Of a stretch of 64,000 bases of DNA, positions 41,513 to 52,992 are shown one piece after another. Under the pieces are notes generated by a model, which was not told the origin of the DNA, made no database searches, and saw only the letters and a program-made list of their open reading frames with translations. Source of the stretch: Endocalyx cinctus (lineage: Eukaryota > Ascomycota > Sordariomycetes > Amphisphaeriales > Apiosporaceae); NCBI GenBank assembly GCA_001600455.1, contig BCKC01000003.1, positions 2,828,315-2,892,314 of the forward strand, read 5' to 3'. Position 1 is the first letter of the stretch. Each line of letters opens with the position of its first letter. The position numbers and the translations under genes are program-made.

Positions 41513-42774
41513 TAAGTCGAGGATATAAAGGAATCAGGCTATATTATAGAACATGAAATCTCGTTACGAAATTAGGAGATACGGAGCGAGAATTGAGTTA
41601 GCTTCGTGTCCCCGGACTCGCAGTTCGGTTGGGTAACGGGTTCGATGGTGCAGTGCATTTATCTATCAAAACCGTCGTGACAGATTCGGTACGGTATGGT
41701 ACGGTATGTATTAAGGTAATCCTTTCGCTTTCTTCTTCTTCTTCTTCTTTTTTTCTTTCTTCTCAAGAACTACAGCGTTGAGAGAGTCGCAGCGATCCCA
41801 CCGTTAGCGTTGTACGTAAGTTTTATTTGAGATTTTCGAGAAAGACGATAACCAAATATGTTTTCCTCTTTAAATTACAGATAAAATGAATGGATTTAAA
41901 TGTATAGATGAAATGAGAGGGTAAGATGATAATTGGTTGAGGAAAAAGTAAAATGAGTGAATGAATCGACTTCGACACTTTTTTTTTTTTTTTTTTTTGG
42001 ATTACTCTCTCACTCTGACACTCAAACACATAATCTATCTCTTTATGCTACGCTTAACAGCAAGGAACATGAAGTGAAGGTAAGGTGATGAGGGTGGATA
42101 GATAAATAAGTAAGTAAGTAAATATTTAGGTTAGATCGTACGGGGAAAGTAAAGTAAATTAACCCACTTAAGTGTTTAATGGAATATTTTCCTCTTATTA
42201 TTATTAATCTTTTTTTTTTTTTTTTTTTTTTTTAACTCCCTCAGCCTCTACGGAGTACAGGGTTTTTGTTTCCTAGGCTGCTAGGGTATTGATTTTATTA
42301 TCTCTCTCTCTTTCTGGTCTTTTTTTCATCCTTTCTGATTATTCCTTGCCATTGCATGTCTTTGGATTGGTATTGAAGGCAAAGAGTGACCAGGGTCAGA
42401 TACAGTACGTCTTGGAGAAAGTATAGTTACTTTTCGGATAGATAGAACTACCAGCCGCTGCCGACTTTGACTAGCTTACCATTTGGCATTTCACCAACAC
42501 GACTTTTCATCCAATCACCTATTAGAAATTCAATCGGGAAGGGTACTGAAGGATACTAGGATACTCCCTCAAGCGCACAGGCCGCTAATATCCCGGTAAC
42601 GGGCAGGCTAGAGAACCCACCTTTCTAGACCTAAAATGTCTGTTCTTAATGTTCTCTAGCGGAAGAAAGCATGGGGCGGGATGAGAGGTTCCTACATGCA
42701 GAAACACTTATCCCGAAGCAATGGAATTTTTAGAACTAACAGTATAGAAGATACAGCCATTAAATAGGTACTAT

Positions 42775-42830
42775 ACTACCTAATTACCTACCTAGGTAGG
42801 TACCTACCTAGGTAGATACTTAGTATACTA
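42775..42830. repeat. CCTAGGTA palindrome cluster
   Basis: Overlapping TACCTACCTAGGTAGGTACC units form a long near-perfect inverted repeat around 42785-42815. Confidence 0.7.
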
Positions 42831-43769
42831 GTAACTTACTTGGAACTTAGCGGTGTTAAGTATTTAGTTAGGCTGTTAGGGAACTTAAATTAGTGTCTAC
42901 ACTACTAAAAGAAAATCCGCTAACTTAAACCCCGTATACCCGAAGAAAGAAAGAAGAAAACAAAATCGGAACTGATAAATGACGACAATCTTCATGATAA
43001 TGATATGTATACTATTATGACCATTGGTTTTGACGACCGGATATGCAATATCAGCCTTATGATTCAGATGACCCATGTTTGTCAGACCATTCAATTTATG
43101 TATGATGTATGATTGCTAATCCCTAATCTATACTGTACGTAAAGTAAATAAATCCTGACTTTGGATCCTGACTTGGGATCATGCATAGGTACATAAAGTC
43201 CTATGCTGTTATGCTGTGTGATAGTGAGTTGTCCCAACATCTTACCAAACTCTCGGGTTCAATATTTTCAAGTTGGTCGTGATATCTTGTCTTATTATTA
43301 TTAGTATTGTTGGTCAGGCTTTGAGGTCATACCGGTCTACATAGTAAAAAAGAGAAAAAAAAAAACAACGGTCAAAACAGATTACGTTGGTTTTGTTCAT
43401 TGAAGATCCCATCCCGCATAGTCCCAACCTTCGGTGTGATTGTAATAGATCCGATACGTCGAGCCAAATAACTCATCCCACTTTAATTGTCTTTACGTAC
43501 CTAGCAGCCTAGGTATTACATATATATAGGGTTATGTAATGACCTAGGTACTTTATTAAGAAGTTTGTGGGCTCTTTTTTTTTCTTTTTTTCTTCCTCGT
43601 CCGTCCCTCCCTCTCCCTCTCTCTCTTTTGTAGTATCAGTAGTAGCTGTGACGGAGTGAGTAATAGTACACTAGTAGCAACATGAAATTGAGGGAAAAAA
43701 CATCTGGATTTTCACCCTGGCACTGCAACGCGAGCAGCACAGCCCTCTTCTAATCCAAATGACCTGAAA

Positions 43770-43780
43770 GTACGGAGTAC
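43770..43780. repeat. GTACGGAGTAC dispersed 11-mer
   Basis: Exact copy of the motif also present at 7553, 22069 (reverse complement) and 55534. Confidence 0.6.
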
Positions 43781-44030
43781 GTTCATATCCATATACACAG
43801 TAGTGTGCAGTATTGTCCATACTCATGGATGGTTTTATCAATCCGTATTTACCTGGTGACTTTTACCAAGCCATCCTGCTTTTAACCTGTGCCCAAGCTC
43901 AATCCTATCCATCCCCACTTGCAGACAAGATAAAAATTAATAAACTCGTACAACCGACAGTATATTACGGTATGTACCGTAAGAAACAGCAAGTAATCAA
44001 ACCCGTTCTTCAAACTTTAAATAAAGAGAG

Positions 44031-44048
44031 CGACTTCTTAAGAAGTCG
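44031..44048. repeat. 18-bp perfect palindrome
   Basis: CGACTTCTTAAGAAGTCG reads identically on both strands and could form a cruciform or RNA hairpin without a loop. It lies at the end of a short unrecognised open frame. Confidence 0.75.
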
Positions 44049-46668
44049 TTGAGGTCTCAACCTTGCATTATTCCTTAAGTAAGGAGTTAAACAAACTAAA
44101 GCAAATCCTCCTCGAACGGCTTTCTTTGAGCCGCCCGCCCCCATTGTCTATATACTAGGTAAAGGGGGGAACGGTCCTCCAAACTACTTGATTAATTAAA
44201 TGAGCATTATAAGTGAAATACGCTGCTCGTTGGTTAGATATATGAGAATTTCCAGGTCTCTCGGTCATAACATGGCGAGCTTGGTGCGATTCGCAATATC
44301 TATTGTGTTTTGCTGCACAGGTGCCACGGTAAATTGGCTAGACGATCTCGCTGGGGGCGCTTTCAATAAGCAGAGTAAATTTGACTATGATTTTCGCCAA
44401 GTGAAAGAAGCTTTCTGTCGGATGGATACACCAAGAACGAAGAGGGAGATTTAGCCCCTCCACTAATTTCTCGCGTGGCAGGTCGATGAGAATACTTTTA
44501 TGACAGTATAAGAGCATCTATCAAAACTTACGTCAGTGCCTCGCTATTCCACTTGATAGAGGTGACAAATATAGCCTCATTCGTAGCCTACAGGCTGTGA
44601 CAATCACCATAGCCGCCGATCCATTCTTCTAAAGCGATGGTTCAGTAAAGTCAACAAGTATCTTTAAATAGGACTGGGATGTATCTGTTAATAGTACTGT
44701 TCTTTTGGCTTCGGACACTATGCAGTTGGAAGTAGCTTGCAGTTCGGTTTATCGTAGGGAGATATTCATTAATAGCTCACACCGGCTCCTTTATCGTGTC
44801 GGGGAAGCGTTAATCAGCCCCGAATATTCTGCTGAAATTCGGTGATTTGAGTACCACTAGGTCGGTATCAGGTCTACAGTGCTATTGGACCGAGATGGTC
44901 TACATAAATTTAAGCGGCGGTTAGTGTCGATACACTACGCGGCGACCCCTGCAAGCGATCCGTCAGCGGCTATACCGACATTTCGTGTATGTAGTACACA
45001 ATGGGGGACTACGTAGAGAGTAGTTGCAAACATGCTGCGAATATAGAGATATGTGATCAATACCCCAGGAAAATACCTGTAAAGTAATCACTTTCCTATT
45101 AATCAGGTAGGTAACACAAATACACCTAAGAATTAGGAATATATGTTCGTTTTCCAAAAATCTTTATGGTAGCTCTAACTATTTACGCAACTCTTCCGGT
45201 TCTCTTCCTGGATAACTCTTTCGACGCGTTAGGGGAACTTACCGTTCTTGTATGTCCAGCCGGTTGCTTGATGATGCTTTTGACGCCACGAGTTAGAATT
45301 GATACTCGCCCAGTAGTGTATTTTCCTCTTCCTTGCCCTTGAGAAACCCCTATTTTTTCAGACGAATTCAAAGGCTTCCCACTACACATATCAAAATTAT
45401 GTCCTCAACACAGTCTTTGATGATATCTGGTATAACACCTTCCAAATAGCAGTGTCATACAAGGAATGGCATCCATCCTCACTTTCCAATCCAAAAATTG
45501 ACCTATATATTTGATGAAACTCTTCAATAACATCAAGCCCTGCTAAATATGAATAGTCGACCAACTTCATAGATCAACGTCCTGAGTACATTACGGCGGG
45601 GAGTTTGTCGGTTGATGCATGCGGGATTGGGTCAATAACATTAATAGTTAGACTAGCAACTAGCAGACTAGGTATCACACGCCAAAGTTGTGAGCCTCAT
45701 AACAAAGCCACTTAACCATCTAAATCGAAGAGGGAAATGGGTGGGATACATGAATGATGACCATTTCCTGTTTACTGTCTAGTCGCTTATTAGCTCAACA
45801 GTAATGAAAACCCCAAGTTTCTGGTCTACTGTGTATGTAGAGAATAGGCTTGGTTACCTACCTACTATATACATAGTATGGAGTATATAAACCTAATTGC
45901 TTAGCGTATTTCTACCCGTTTTAAGTATCCGTTTCTTTTATATACATAGCTAGGCAGCTAGGTAGCTTACCTACATAGTACATAAATTCATGGTTCCGCT
46001 CCCCTATAACAGACTGGCAGACTGGACCGAGTCTGAGCAAAGGTAGCGATCCTGAAAGTACGCTACACCTGATTTGGGGTACTTTGGGAAAAAGTAATAC
46101 CCCTCTTTGGCCCCTCGCTTTCTATTACAAGTAAGTATAACAAGATGATAATGTACTTAAATATAGGTATATTATGGGAATAAAATATACGAGTACAAGT
46201 AGAATCCATTACAATCATTTGATACGGCTTTTTTATATTTACATTACAGTTTTCAGTTACTTGGTCTTGGCTAGCTCCATATTGTGCATATCAGGTTTTA
46301 CTAATAAAGTGGCGATCTACTCAATACACCAATGACGTCGCCTTGACTTGTGAGGCCTCTCACACCATCACCAAGCGTAGGTTTCCTTAAGCGCTGTGAC
46401 TTAATAAAAATAGAGAGGTACATTGAAGAAACAACCATATAATCTCTGGTTCGGATAGAATACTTGCAGGTGTCTGAATTTCTTTTTTTTTTTTTTTTTC
46501 ACATATTTCCTCCTCATCATCATCATAATCATCATAGACCTTTGCATCCGACGATATTACCTAACTGAGCAAGTATTAGACGAGCTGCATTTCAACCAAC
46601 ATACTTCTACATTTTTCCATTTCATACTTGCATCAGTCATTATCCGACATAGTTATCCGACATCCATC

Positions 46669-48368
46669 ATGGCATCTGGTCATAATGTACGTCCCCATAT
46701 TCCCATACTCCCGTGTCGCGTCTCGCGTCACCGTATCGCATGATCTAATATCTTTCTATTCTTTCTAGGATCCCAAACTTCTCTACGCCATTCAAGGCGT
46801 CTCAGCATACCACTTAGCTTATGGAAAGGAAGGATCACTCACGCCAGCAGGCCCCCAGACACTATCACTATTGATGGTTCCTACGTCATCACCTTTCGCC
46901 GACCCTTCATCCATCGATTCTCGCAATAATTCGCAAGAAGAAGACTTTTACCTCCACCTCCATCTCCCGCCCGAACTAGACATCCCTCTACCCGCAACCA
47001 CTCAAATCTATCATCAGCCCCCCAGAAGTTATCTTATTCCGCGATGGGACCTCGGGCCTGATAGCGGCGCATTTACTCGTCTCGAATTCCCCGCTGTTGG
47101 GAGCAGAGACGGTATACAAGAAGATGTGGATACTTTTGAAACAATCTTGGCACAATGCACAGCATTCCTTGAAAGATCTCCTCCGCCCAAATTTGGCAAA
47201 GGAAAAAGCGAAAAGGAAAAAGCATCTACCTCTCCCCCTTCAACATCACCTACATTAAAGAAGACGTCACCGAGCATGTCTAAATCTAGAGGCGCACCCG
47301 CGGAGGAACTTCCGGCTTACAACCCGGCCTCTTATAAACCTGGCGAGGGATATGTGCAGGGCAGCCGAAGCTCTCACTACGGCGGTCAGATTGTCTTAAT
47401 AGACGAAGAAGATGGCAGCGTCATCGGCGAATTATCAGAAGGCTACCAAGTAGTCGAGTCTGGTGTGAAGCCAGGATCCAAAGGTACGAGTGTAAAGATT
47501 CTCTCGGTGGTAACGTTTGGGTACTTGCTAACAAACACCAGACCCGGTCGAGATCAGAATTCCTGCCGAGGGAACATCAAACGAGCTTTCTGTCGTTCCC
47601 GCTTCCGCCGAGACTCTAGAGATAGAGCTACACCCTGCCTACAAGAAATCGTTTCTAGTGTCGAAAGCCGCATACGCCTCTCGCTTGATCATCACGACGT
47701 CGGACATGGTCTCTAACGCAATGCAAACCGGATCAGATAGCTTCACGAAAAAAACCAAGCCCGTCGGCAAACCGTTGACCTTCACACCTGCCACACATGA
47801 CCGTGCCCGCCGGATCGGCAAGTTTTCAGGCAACGTTGCCGACTTATCTTCCAAGACTGTTGGCCAAGTGACTAAGGTAGCACAAAACCTGGGAGCTACG
47901 CTCTCCGGTCGTGGCCAGAAGGAGAGATCAGGTCCGAAGGGTTATGGCCCTGACGGGAAGCCACTCGAGGACTACAAACCTGGTCTTCTCAACAAGAGCT
48001 TGATGGCGTTTACGACGGTGGCTGACGGTATTGACCACGCAACTAGAAACCTCTTGACGTCGGCATCATCCTCAGCTACAAACATAGTCTCGCATAGATG
48101 GGGTGCCGAGGCGGGAGAGTTGTCGAAGCATGTCGGTGGTAGCATGAAAAGCGTAGGCCTCGTTTATATCGACGTTACCGGCGTGTCTCGAAGGGCCGTT
48201 ATCAAAGCAGTTGGAAAGGGCATGGTAGTTGGTAAAGTAAAAGGAGGTGGTAATATTGTGGTCGGAGATGATGGTAGCAGTGGGGCTGCTCTCCCAGCTC
48301 AAGAGTCTGACGCCGCAAGTATCAAAAGTGCTGCGACAGGTAAAACTTCAAAACATCAATATGCGTAA
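46669..48368 (+). CDS. Senescence/spartin-domain protein
   Basis: Three exons (46669-46686, 46769-47483, 47542-48368) join in frame to 519 residues. The first coding exon has only 18 nucleotides (MASGHN), set by a good ATG context (catcATGG) and a gtacgt donor. The C-terminal third carries the senescence domain shared by plant dehydration-associated proteins and spartin: LLNKSLMAFTTVADGIDHAT, SSSATNIVSHRWGAEAGEL, KSVGLVYIDVTGVSRRAVIK. It ends in a Gly-rich VGKGMVVGKVKGGG segment that may insert in membranes. Spartin-type proteins act at lipid droplets and endosomal or mitochondrial membranes; that role is inferred here. The middle has a Ser/Pro/Lys-rich linker. The second intron (gtacga...cag, ctaac branch site) restores the DPVEIRIPAEG frame. 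Confidence 0.88.
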
Positions 48369-49282
48369 ACAATGTTGTCATAGGATACCGAGAAGTTTAC
48401 GAAGAAATGATTTTAGCGGAATATGATTACTAGTTACCAATGAGTTAGAATCTGGGTATTGAAAACCCCACTGTTATAATTACTTAATATTACTTTACTC
48501 TGAATTACCAACTACGTAGAATAAATAGCAAAATATGCGAATTTAGTACGAAGTACGAAATTACACAGAATAAGACCATCGAGAAACTATCGTGGATTCA
48601 TTGACGGATGAAAAGCGATCGCATCACGTGATTCAGGTTCTCAAAACACCCGACCCGTGCGTTTACGAATAGTCGCGCTTTAAGATTAATAAAAACAAGG
48701 GAGGCGCGTCTTTGGGTCGCATATGAATGGTAAGTTTCAATAAAAGTTTCTAGTATTTGTCAAGTGACCTCGAGAGAGAGAGAGTCGTCCTGGCTCTCAG
48801 CCGAGTCCAGTTAAGTCTCTTGATTTATTCCTCGATTCTGTTTCTCTCATTTGTTTTCATCTTCTTCTAGATTAGTAGATGCTGTCTTGATTCTTGCAAC
48901 GATTATATATCTTTTTACCTTTCGATCAAAGCGGAAGAGTGTCAACAAGGCAATATTTAAATTCAACGATATATATTTATGTACATACCTAAGTACATAT
49001 CTATATAAAAGAGAAGAAACAAGGAGTTCGATGTGTCGATACGAATGTCTAGGAAGTATTATTTTGTTGCTACAGGATATCGGCGATAAGATCCGGTCTA
49101 AGAAATCCACTCATGCCTTACAAGGGTACGAAGCTTATACTCAATCCTTTTCTACACGTAATTTCATGACATATTCTGAAGTTTGGTCATTTACTGAGTA
49201 CACTATCCACTCAGGTAGCTGTTAATATATGAACTTATTCTAATACGGGAATGATATTCATTCATAGGTCATCGGTACCAAC
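48369..49282. other. Intergenic between senescence-domain and GCP4 genes
   Basis: Holds the promoter of the plus-strand GCP4 gene. AT-rich; a GA run (gagagagagag) lies near 48773-48784. No gene is supported. Confidence 0.6.
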
Positions 49283-51658
49283 ATGCTCCATGAGATACTG
49301 CTCTCATTGTCGGGACACCCGTCCCCTTTACTCGGGCCGGACCACCGCGCCGATCCCGCCGTCGTATCGCCGCCGGAGAGGGAACTCTTGAGCACTATCG
49401 GACACTTGAGTGACCTGCATCGCAGGCTCATCAGCCACACGTCGCAGATCAACACCTCTCACCCTTCTCTCATATGTCGCGCCGTGTCATCGGCCATCAG
49501 CTCCGTCCATCTGGCCGCCTTTCAGCGCAAAATCCTCGAGGTGGAAGATGCCATTCTTCGCAAGGATGCCGCGCTCGTCGGCGCATATAATATCGTGCCT
49601 TTGACCGCCATTGTCGGCGAGTTCTCCTCCTGGACCCGTCGGATGGAATGGCTATGGACTATAGTCCAGTTTATGACACCAAAGGACAAGGACAACAGTT
49701 CATGCTCCGCAGCGCAGATCATAAACAGATTACGAGATGAGCTTACGACCGGATACGCAGATATCGGAGAATCTGCGCTTAGTCTCGTCAGGGTTGCCGA
49801 GACGGCCTGGTTGAAACAGATAGCGGCCTGGGTTCTCTATGGAAGGATGCCTACGCTAAGCGAGAACGACTTCTTCATTAGGAAGACCAAAGACAACGAA
49901 CAGGGATATTCAATTGATTACAACCTTCTACCTTCCTTTGTGTTACCATCCACGGCAAGTTCCATGCTCTTCATTGGGATTTCCTTAATTCGGGTACGCA
50001 CCACCAAGAACGCTGCAGATTTGGAGGCCGAAAGCCTTAGCCGCCTTCCGACCCAACTTCAAGAGCTCGCACAATTAACATTTCCCCTGAATGCGGCAAT
50101 GTTTTCCCGAGCTATATCGACAATCCGACTTACTTTATCAAGGACCACACTGCAGAAATTATTGCCACTGCCGAGAGTTTTGGAGATTCTTAATGTGCTT
50201 CGGCAGTTCTTTCTCCTTGGCCGCGGCGAGTTCGCCATGGCACTCACTCAGCAGGCTGACGAGAAGGTCCGTAACCGCTGGCGGCGTGCCGACAATCTTG
50301 CTTACGAGAGACGCGATGGTCTCGGGACCCTTGTTGTCAAGGAGGGTGAAGTAGCCGCGGTATTGAGCAGGGCCTGGGCAGCGCTGGGCTCAATGCAAGG
50401 CCAACATGCAGACGAAGATGAAGAGCTCGAGATGGCAAGAGATCTGATTCGGCTAAGCCTTGTTAATACTGCTCCGGCGACGCCAAAGAAGGGAAAATCT
50501 AACCAGAGTCAACCTGCATCTAGCCAGATAGCTGCAACGCCCTTCCGGAACCTCCTGCTTTCCGCTCCAGTTATTCTCACATTGCAAATCCCCTCCCCCA
50601 TAGATCTCTTCCTTTCACCTTCAGACCTCGAGATATACTCGGCCGTTAATTCATATCTTTTATCGATCCGTCGGGCCCATCTACGGCTTACGGACCTATG
50701 GAAAATCACGCCCCTTCGACGTCATCACCCTGCCCCTCCTCGAGCTCCGTATGGCAATACTAGAGGGGGCATCGCCAAGACCAAACTACTCCACGAACGG
50801 TGGTCCAGTCGCTCATCCACGATGCGAAGTGTATGGAGTACAAGCAGTGCTGCAATATTCTTCCTCGCCGAAACAGAGGCGTATCTTCAAGTGGAGGTTG
50901 TCGAAGGTCTATGGGAAGGATTCCATGACTGGCTTACTGGCAACGAGAAGGAACACAAACAAACATCGCATATGAACAACAATCTTGACCAATCAGATAA
51001 GGCTTCAGGCATAGACGTTGCTCAAGAAGGAGTATCACAATTAGACACCTCAACACCAGAAAAAACCCCACAGCAACCTACAAGTTCCACAACCACCTCG
51101 AGCCGCGATCCCCAAACCCTTGCCTCGGCCCACAGCGTATTCCTCAGTACCCTTATCCGACGCCTCCTCCTCGCTCAGCCGGCCTTTACGACGCCGCTCT
51201 ACGAGCTGCTCGTGCACGTGGACCACCTAGCCGCGCACGTGCACCGCCTCTCGGAAGTCTGGACGGCGCGCGACCTCGAGACGGACGAAGGCGTCGTCGA
51301 CGCCTTCGCGAACCTCGAGAACGAGGAGACCGAGATACTCAAACGCCTGCGCGAGGTCGAGTCCAGGATCATGGGCGGCATCGAGCACGTCGTCGCGGCC
51401 CTGCGCGGCCTCAGCCTCGACTCGGCTTTCCTGGCCGAGCTCGAAGACGGGATCGGCATAGCCGCCGACGCCGACCTCGAGGACGGTAGTAGGGGTAAAG
51501 TGGAAAGCGGCGAGGTGATCGACTTGGGGGAAGAAGGGAGATACTTACCCCGCCGCGTCGGCGGTATCGATAGATTACTGATGAAACTCGATTTCGGCGG
51601 ATGGCTTACTAGCACGGGACGACCTAACGGGGGAGGCGGCTCGACGTCATGGGAGTGA
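49283..51658 (+). CDS. Gamma-tubulin complex component 4 (GCP4, Spc97/Spc98 family)
   Basis: Single exon, 791 residues. It begins MLHEILLSLSGHPSPLL, the typical GCP4 N terminus. Conserved N-terminal features of the family follow: SAISSVHLAAFQRKILEVED, and VPLTAIVGEFSSWTRRMEWL. The C-terminal gamma-tubulin-binding half includes PSPIDLFLSPSDLEIYSAVN, the tract SYLLSIRRAHLRLTDLW, and WSSRSSTMRSVWSTSSAAIF. GCP4 is a core subunit of the ring complex that nucleates microtubules at spindle poles and is generally absent from budding yeasts. The segment after about 570 is a Ser/Thr/Gln-rich linker. The last 150 residues are very GC-rich in DNA and strongly helical. Size fits the family (human GCP4 is somewhat shorter). 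Confidence 0.92.
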   Translation: MLHEILLSLSGHPSPLLGPDHRADPAVVSPPERELLSTIGHLSDLHRRLISHTSQINTSHPSLICRAVSSAISSVHLAAFQRKILEVEDAILRKDAALVGAYNIVPLTAIVGEFSSWTRRMEWLWTIVQFMTPKDKDNSSCSAAQIINRLRDELTTGYADIGESALSLVRVAETAWLKQIAAWVLYGRMPTLSENDFFIRKTKDNEQGYSIDYNLLPSFVLPSTASSMLFIGISLIRVRTTKNAADLEAESLSRLPTQLQELAQLTFPLNAAMFSRAISTIRLTLSRTTLQKLLPLPRVLEILNVLRQFFLLGRGEFAMALTQQADEKVRNRWRRADNLAYERRDGLGTLVVKEGEVAAVLSRAWAALGSMQGQHADEDEELEMARDLIRLSLVNTAPATPKKGKSNQSQPASSQIAATPFRNLLLSAPVILTLQIPSPIDLFLSPSDLEIYSAVNSYLLSIRRAHLRLTDLWKITPLRRHHPAPPRAPYGNTRGGIAKTKLLHERWSSRSSTMRSVWSTSSAAIFFLAETEAYLQVEVVEGLWEGFHDWLTGNEKEHKQTSHMNNNLDQSDKASGIDVAQEGVSQLDTSTPEKTPQQPTSSTTTSSRDPQTLASAHSVFLSTLIRRLLLAQPAFTTPLYELLVHVDHLAAHVHRLSEVWTARDLETDEGVVDAFANLENEETEILKRLREVESRIMGGIEHVVAALRGLSLDSAFLAELEDGIGIAADADLEDGSRGKVESGEVIDLGEEGRYLPRRVGGIDRLLMKLDFGGWLTSTGRPNGGGGSTSWE

Positions 51659-52992
51659 TAAGAGCGGTGGGTAGATACCCTGTTGGTTGAGTCATATTTG
51701 CTAGGGGATGAATGTGAGTCATCTGAAAGTCTACCTGGCAGCCCTGGCTCTACAGTCACCATATTATCTCAAATAGAAACCGGATGCTGCATAATCGAGC
51801 TTAGGCGTCAATCACTGTAAAAATATTTTCCTCTTGGGACTTGATAATGAGAAAGGCTCGTTATGATTCATGAATAGAGTAACTTTATCTTATCCAACTG
51901 AAATGAATAAGTAAAAAGAGACGATGCTATGAGAATAAGAGAGAAACCCTTTGGCCGTTGATAATTGAAAATAATAAGTATATATGAACACAAGGAACAA
52001 ATGAAACACGCTCTCTGAATGAAGGATCAACTTCGTTGCTGCTTCACCTCTCTCCTCATTTCAGGCCATAAAACCCTTTTGAAAGGGTGGTTTCTCTCTC
52101 TCTTTTATCTCCTATCCTTGCTTTTTTTTTCCCCCTTCATATTCTTCTCTCATTTACTTGTCTTTCTGCTGTTGTTCATATCCCAAATGCGATGATTCCC
52201 TTTCCTCGATAGATACTCGGTACCGAAATAAATAGAAAATGATCATGATAACTTATGAACCCCTTCCCCATGTGATGCATCCCTTGAACCGCCTCCATTA
52301 CTCCTCGCTCGTCACGCCGATGTGAAGATGAATCTGATAAAATGATGAAGGGAAAAATATAAAAAAAAAAAAAGTGAATAAACCAAGTATATACAAGGAG
52401 GTACAATGCTGAGATATACCCACGCGCATCGTACATGCCAACTGACGACGTATGAGGCCGTAAGCTTTTTTATGAGACGAATAAATGACTAACTTTTTAC
52501 ATACCAAAGGGCGAATAATAGAGATGAAGATCCTCTAAGATAGTAATAATAACAATGAAATTAGTATCGGAGACTAAGAAATATATATATATATATATAT
52601 ATAGAAAACAGACGATACTTTTGTTTGACGAAATTAAGACGAAACTTGAAATCAGACAAAAGGAAGAAAAAGAAAAGAAAAAAAAGTCCAGGAGAAGATG
52701 CCGTTGACGTTGCGTAGATTTGCAATAATTCGATAAAATTATTTGCATCCATAGTCGCAGTGTAGACGACAGCGATAGTAGTAAATCTCATCGGTAAGGA
52801 AATTCCGTAGTGGTGTGTTACATGTTACGCGAATGATGCGTATAAAAGATGAAACCTCGCCGAAAGGTAAGAGGTCATTTATAGAAAGTGATGAGGAGAA
52901 AACGAGACTTTTTAGTTTTTTTTGATATCCTTTTTCGTGTTTCGACCTCTGAAGAGAATAGTAGGTCTTTCTGTCGTATATGGCCTTATGCT
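51659..52992. other. Convergent intergenic space
   Basis: Lies between the GCP4 3' end and the minus-strand unknown gene. A TA microsatellite is at 52581-52603. Small open frames are low-complexity; no gene is supported. Confidence 0.6.
52581..52603. repeat. TA dinucleotide microsatellite
   Basis: About eleven uninterrupted AT repeats in the convergent intergenic space. Confidence 0.8.

Larger units (their letters stand above)
41513..46668. other. Large gene-poor interval, 5.2 kb
   Basis: No gene is supported. It contains T20 (41979-41998), T24 (42210-42233) and T17 (46483-46499) tracts, a CCTAGGTA cluster at 42775-42830, GTACGGAGTAC at 43770-43780 and an 18-bp perfect palindrome at 44031-44048. 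Short ATG-started frames at 43825-44052 and 44200-44454 have no recognisable domain. I saw no transposase remnant. Confidence 0.55.

Noticed and set aside
43825..44052. 75-codon frame ending near the 18-bp palindrome
   Set aside because: No domain and an isolated position; length is within chance.
44200..44454. 84-codon frame with a short hydrophobic stretch
   Set aside because: Could be a small membrane protein, but no motif or context supports it.
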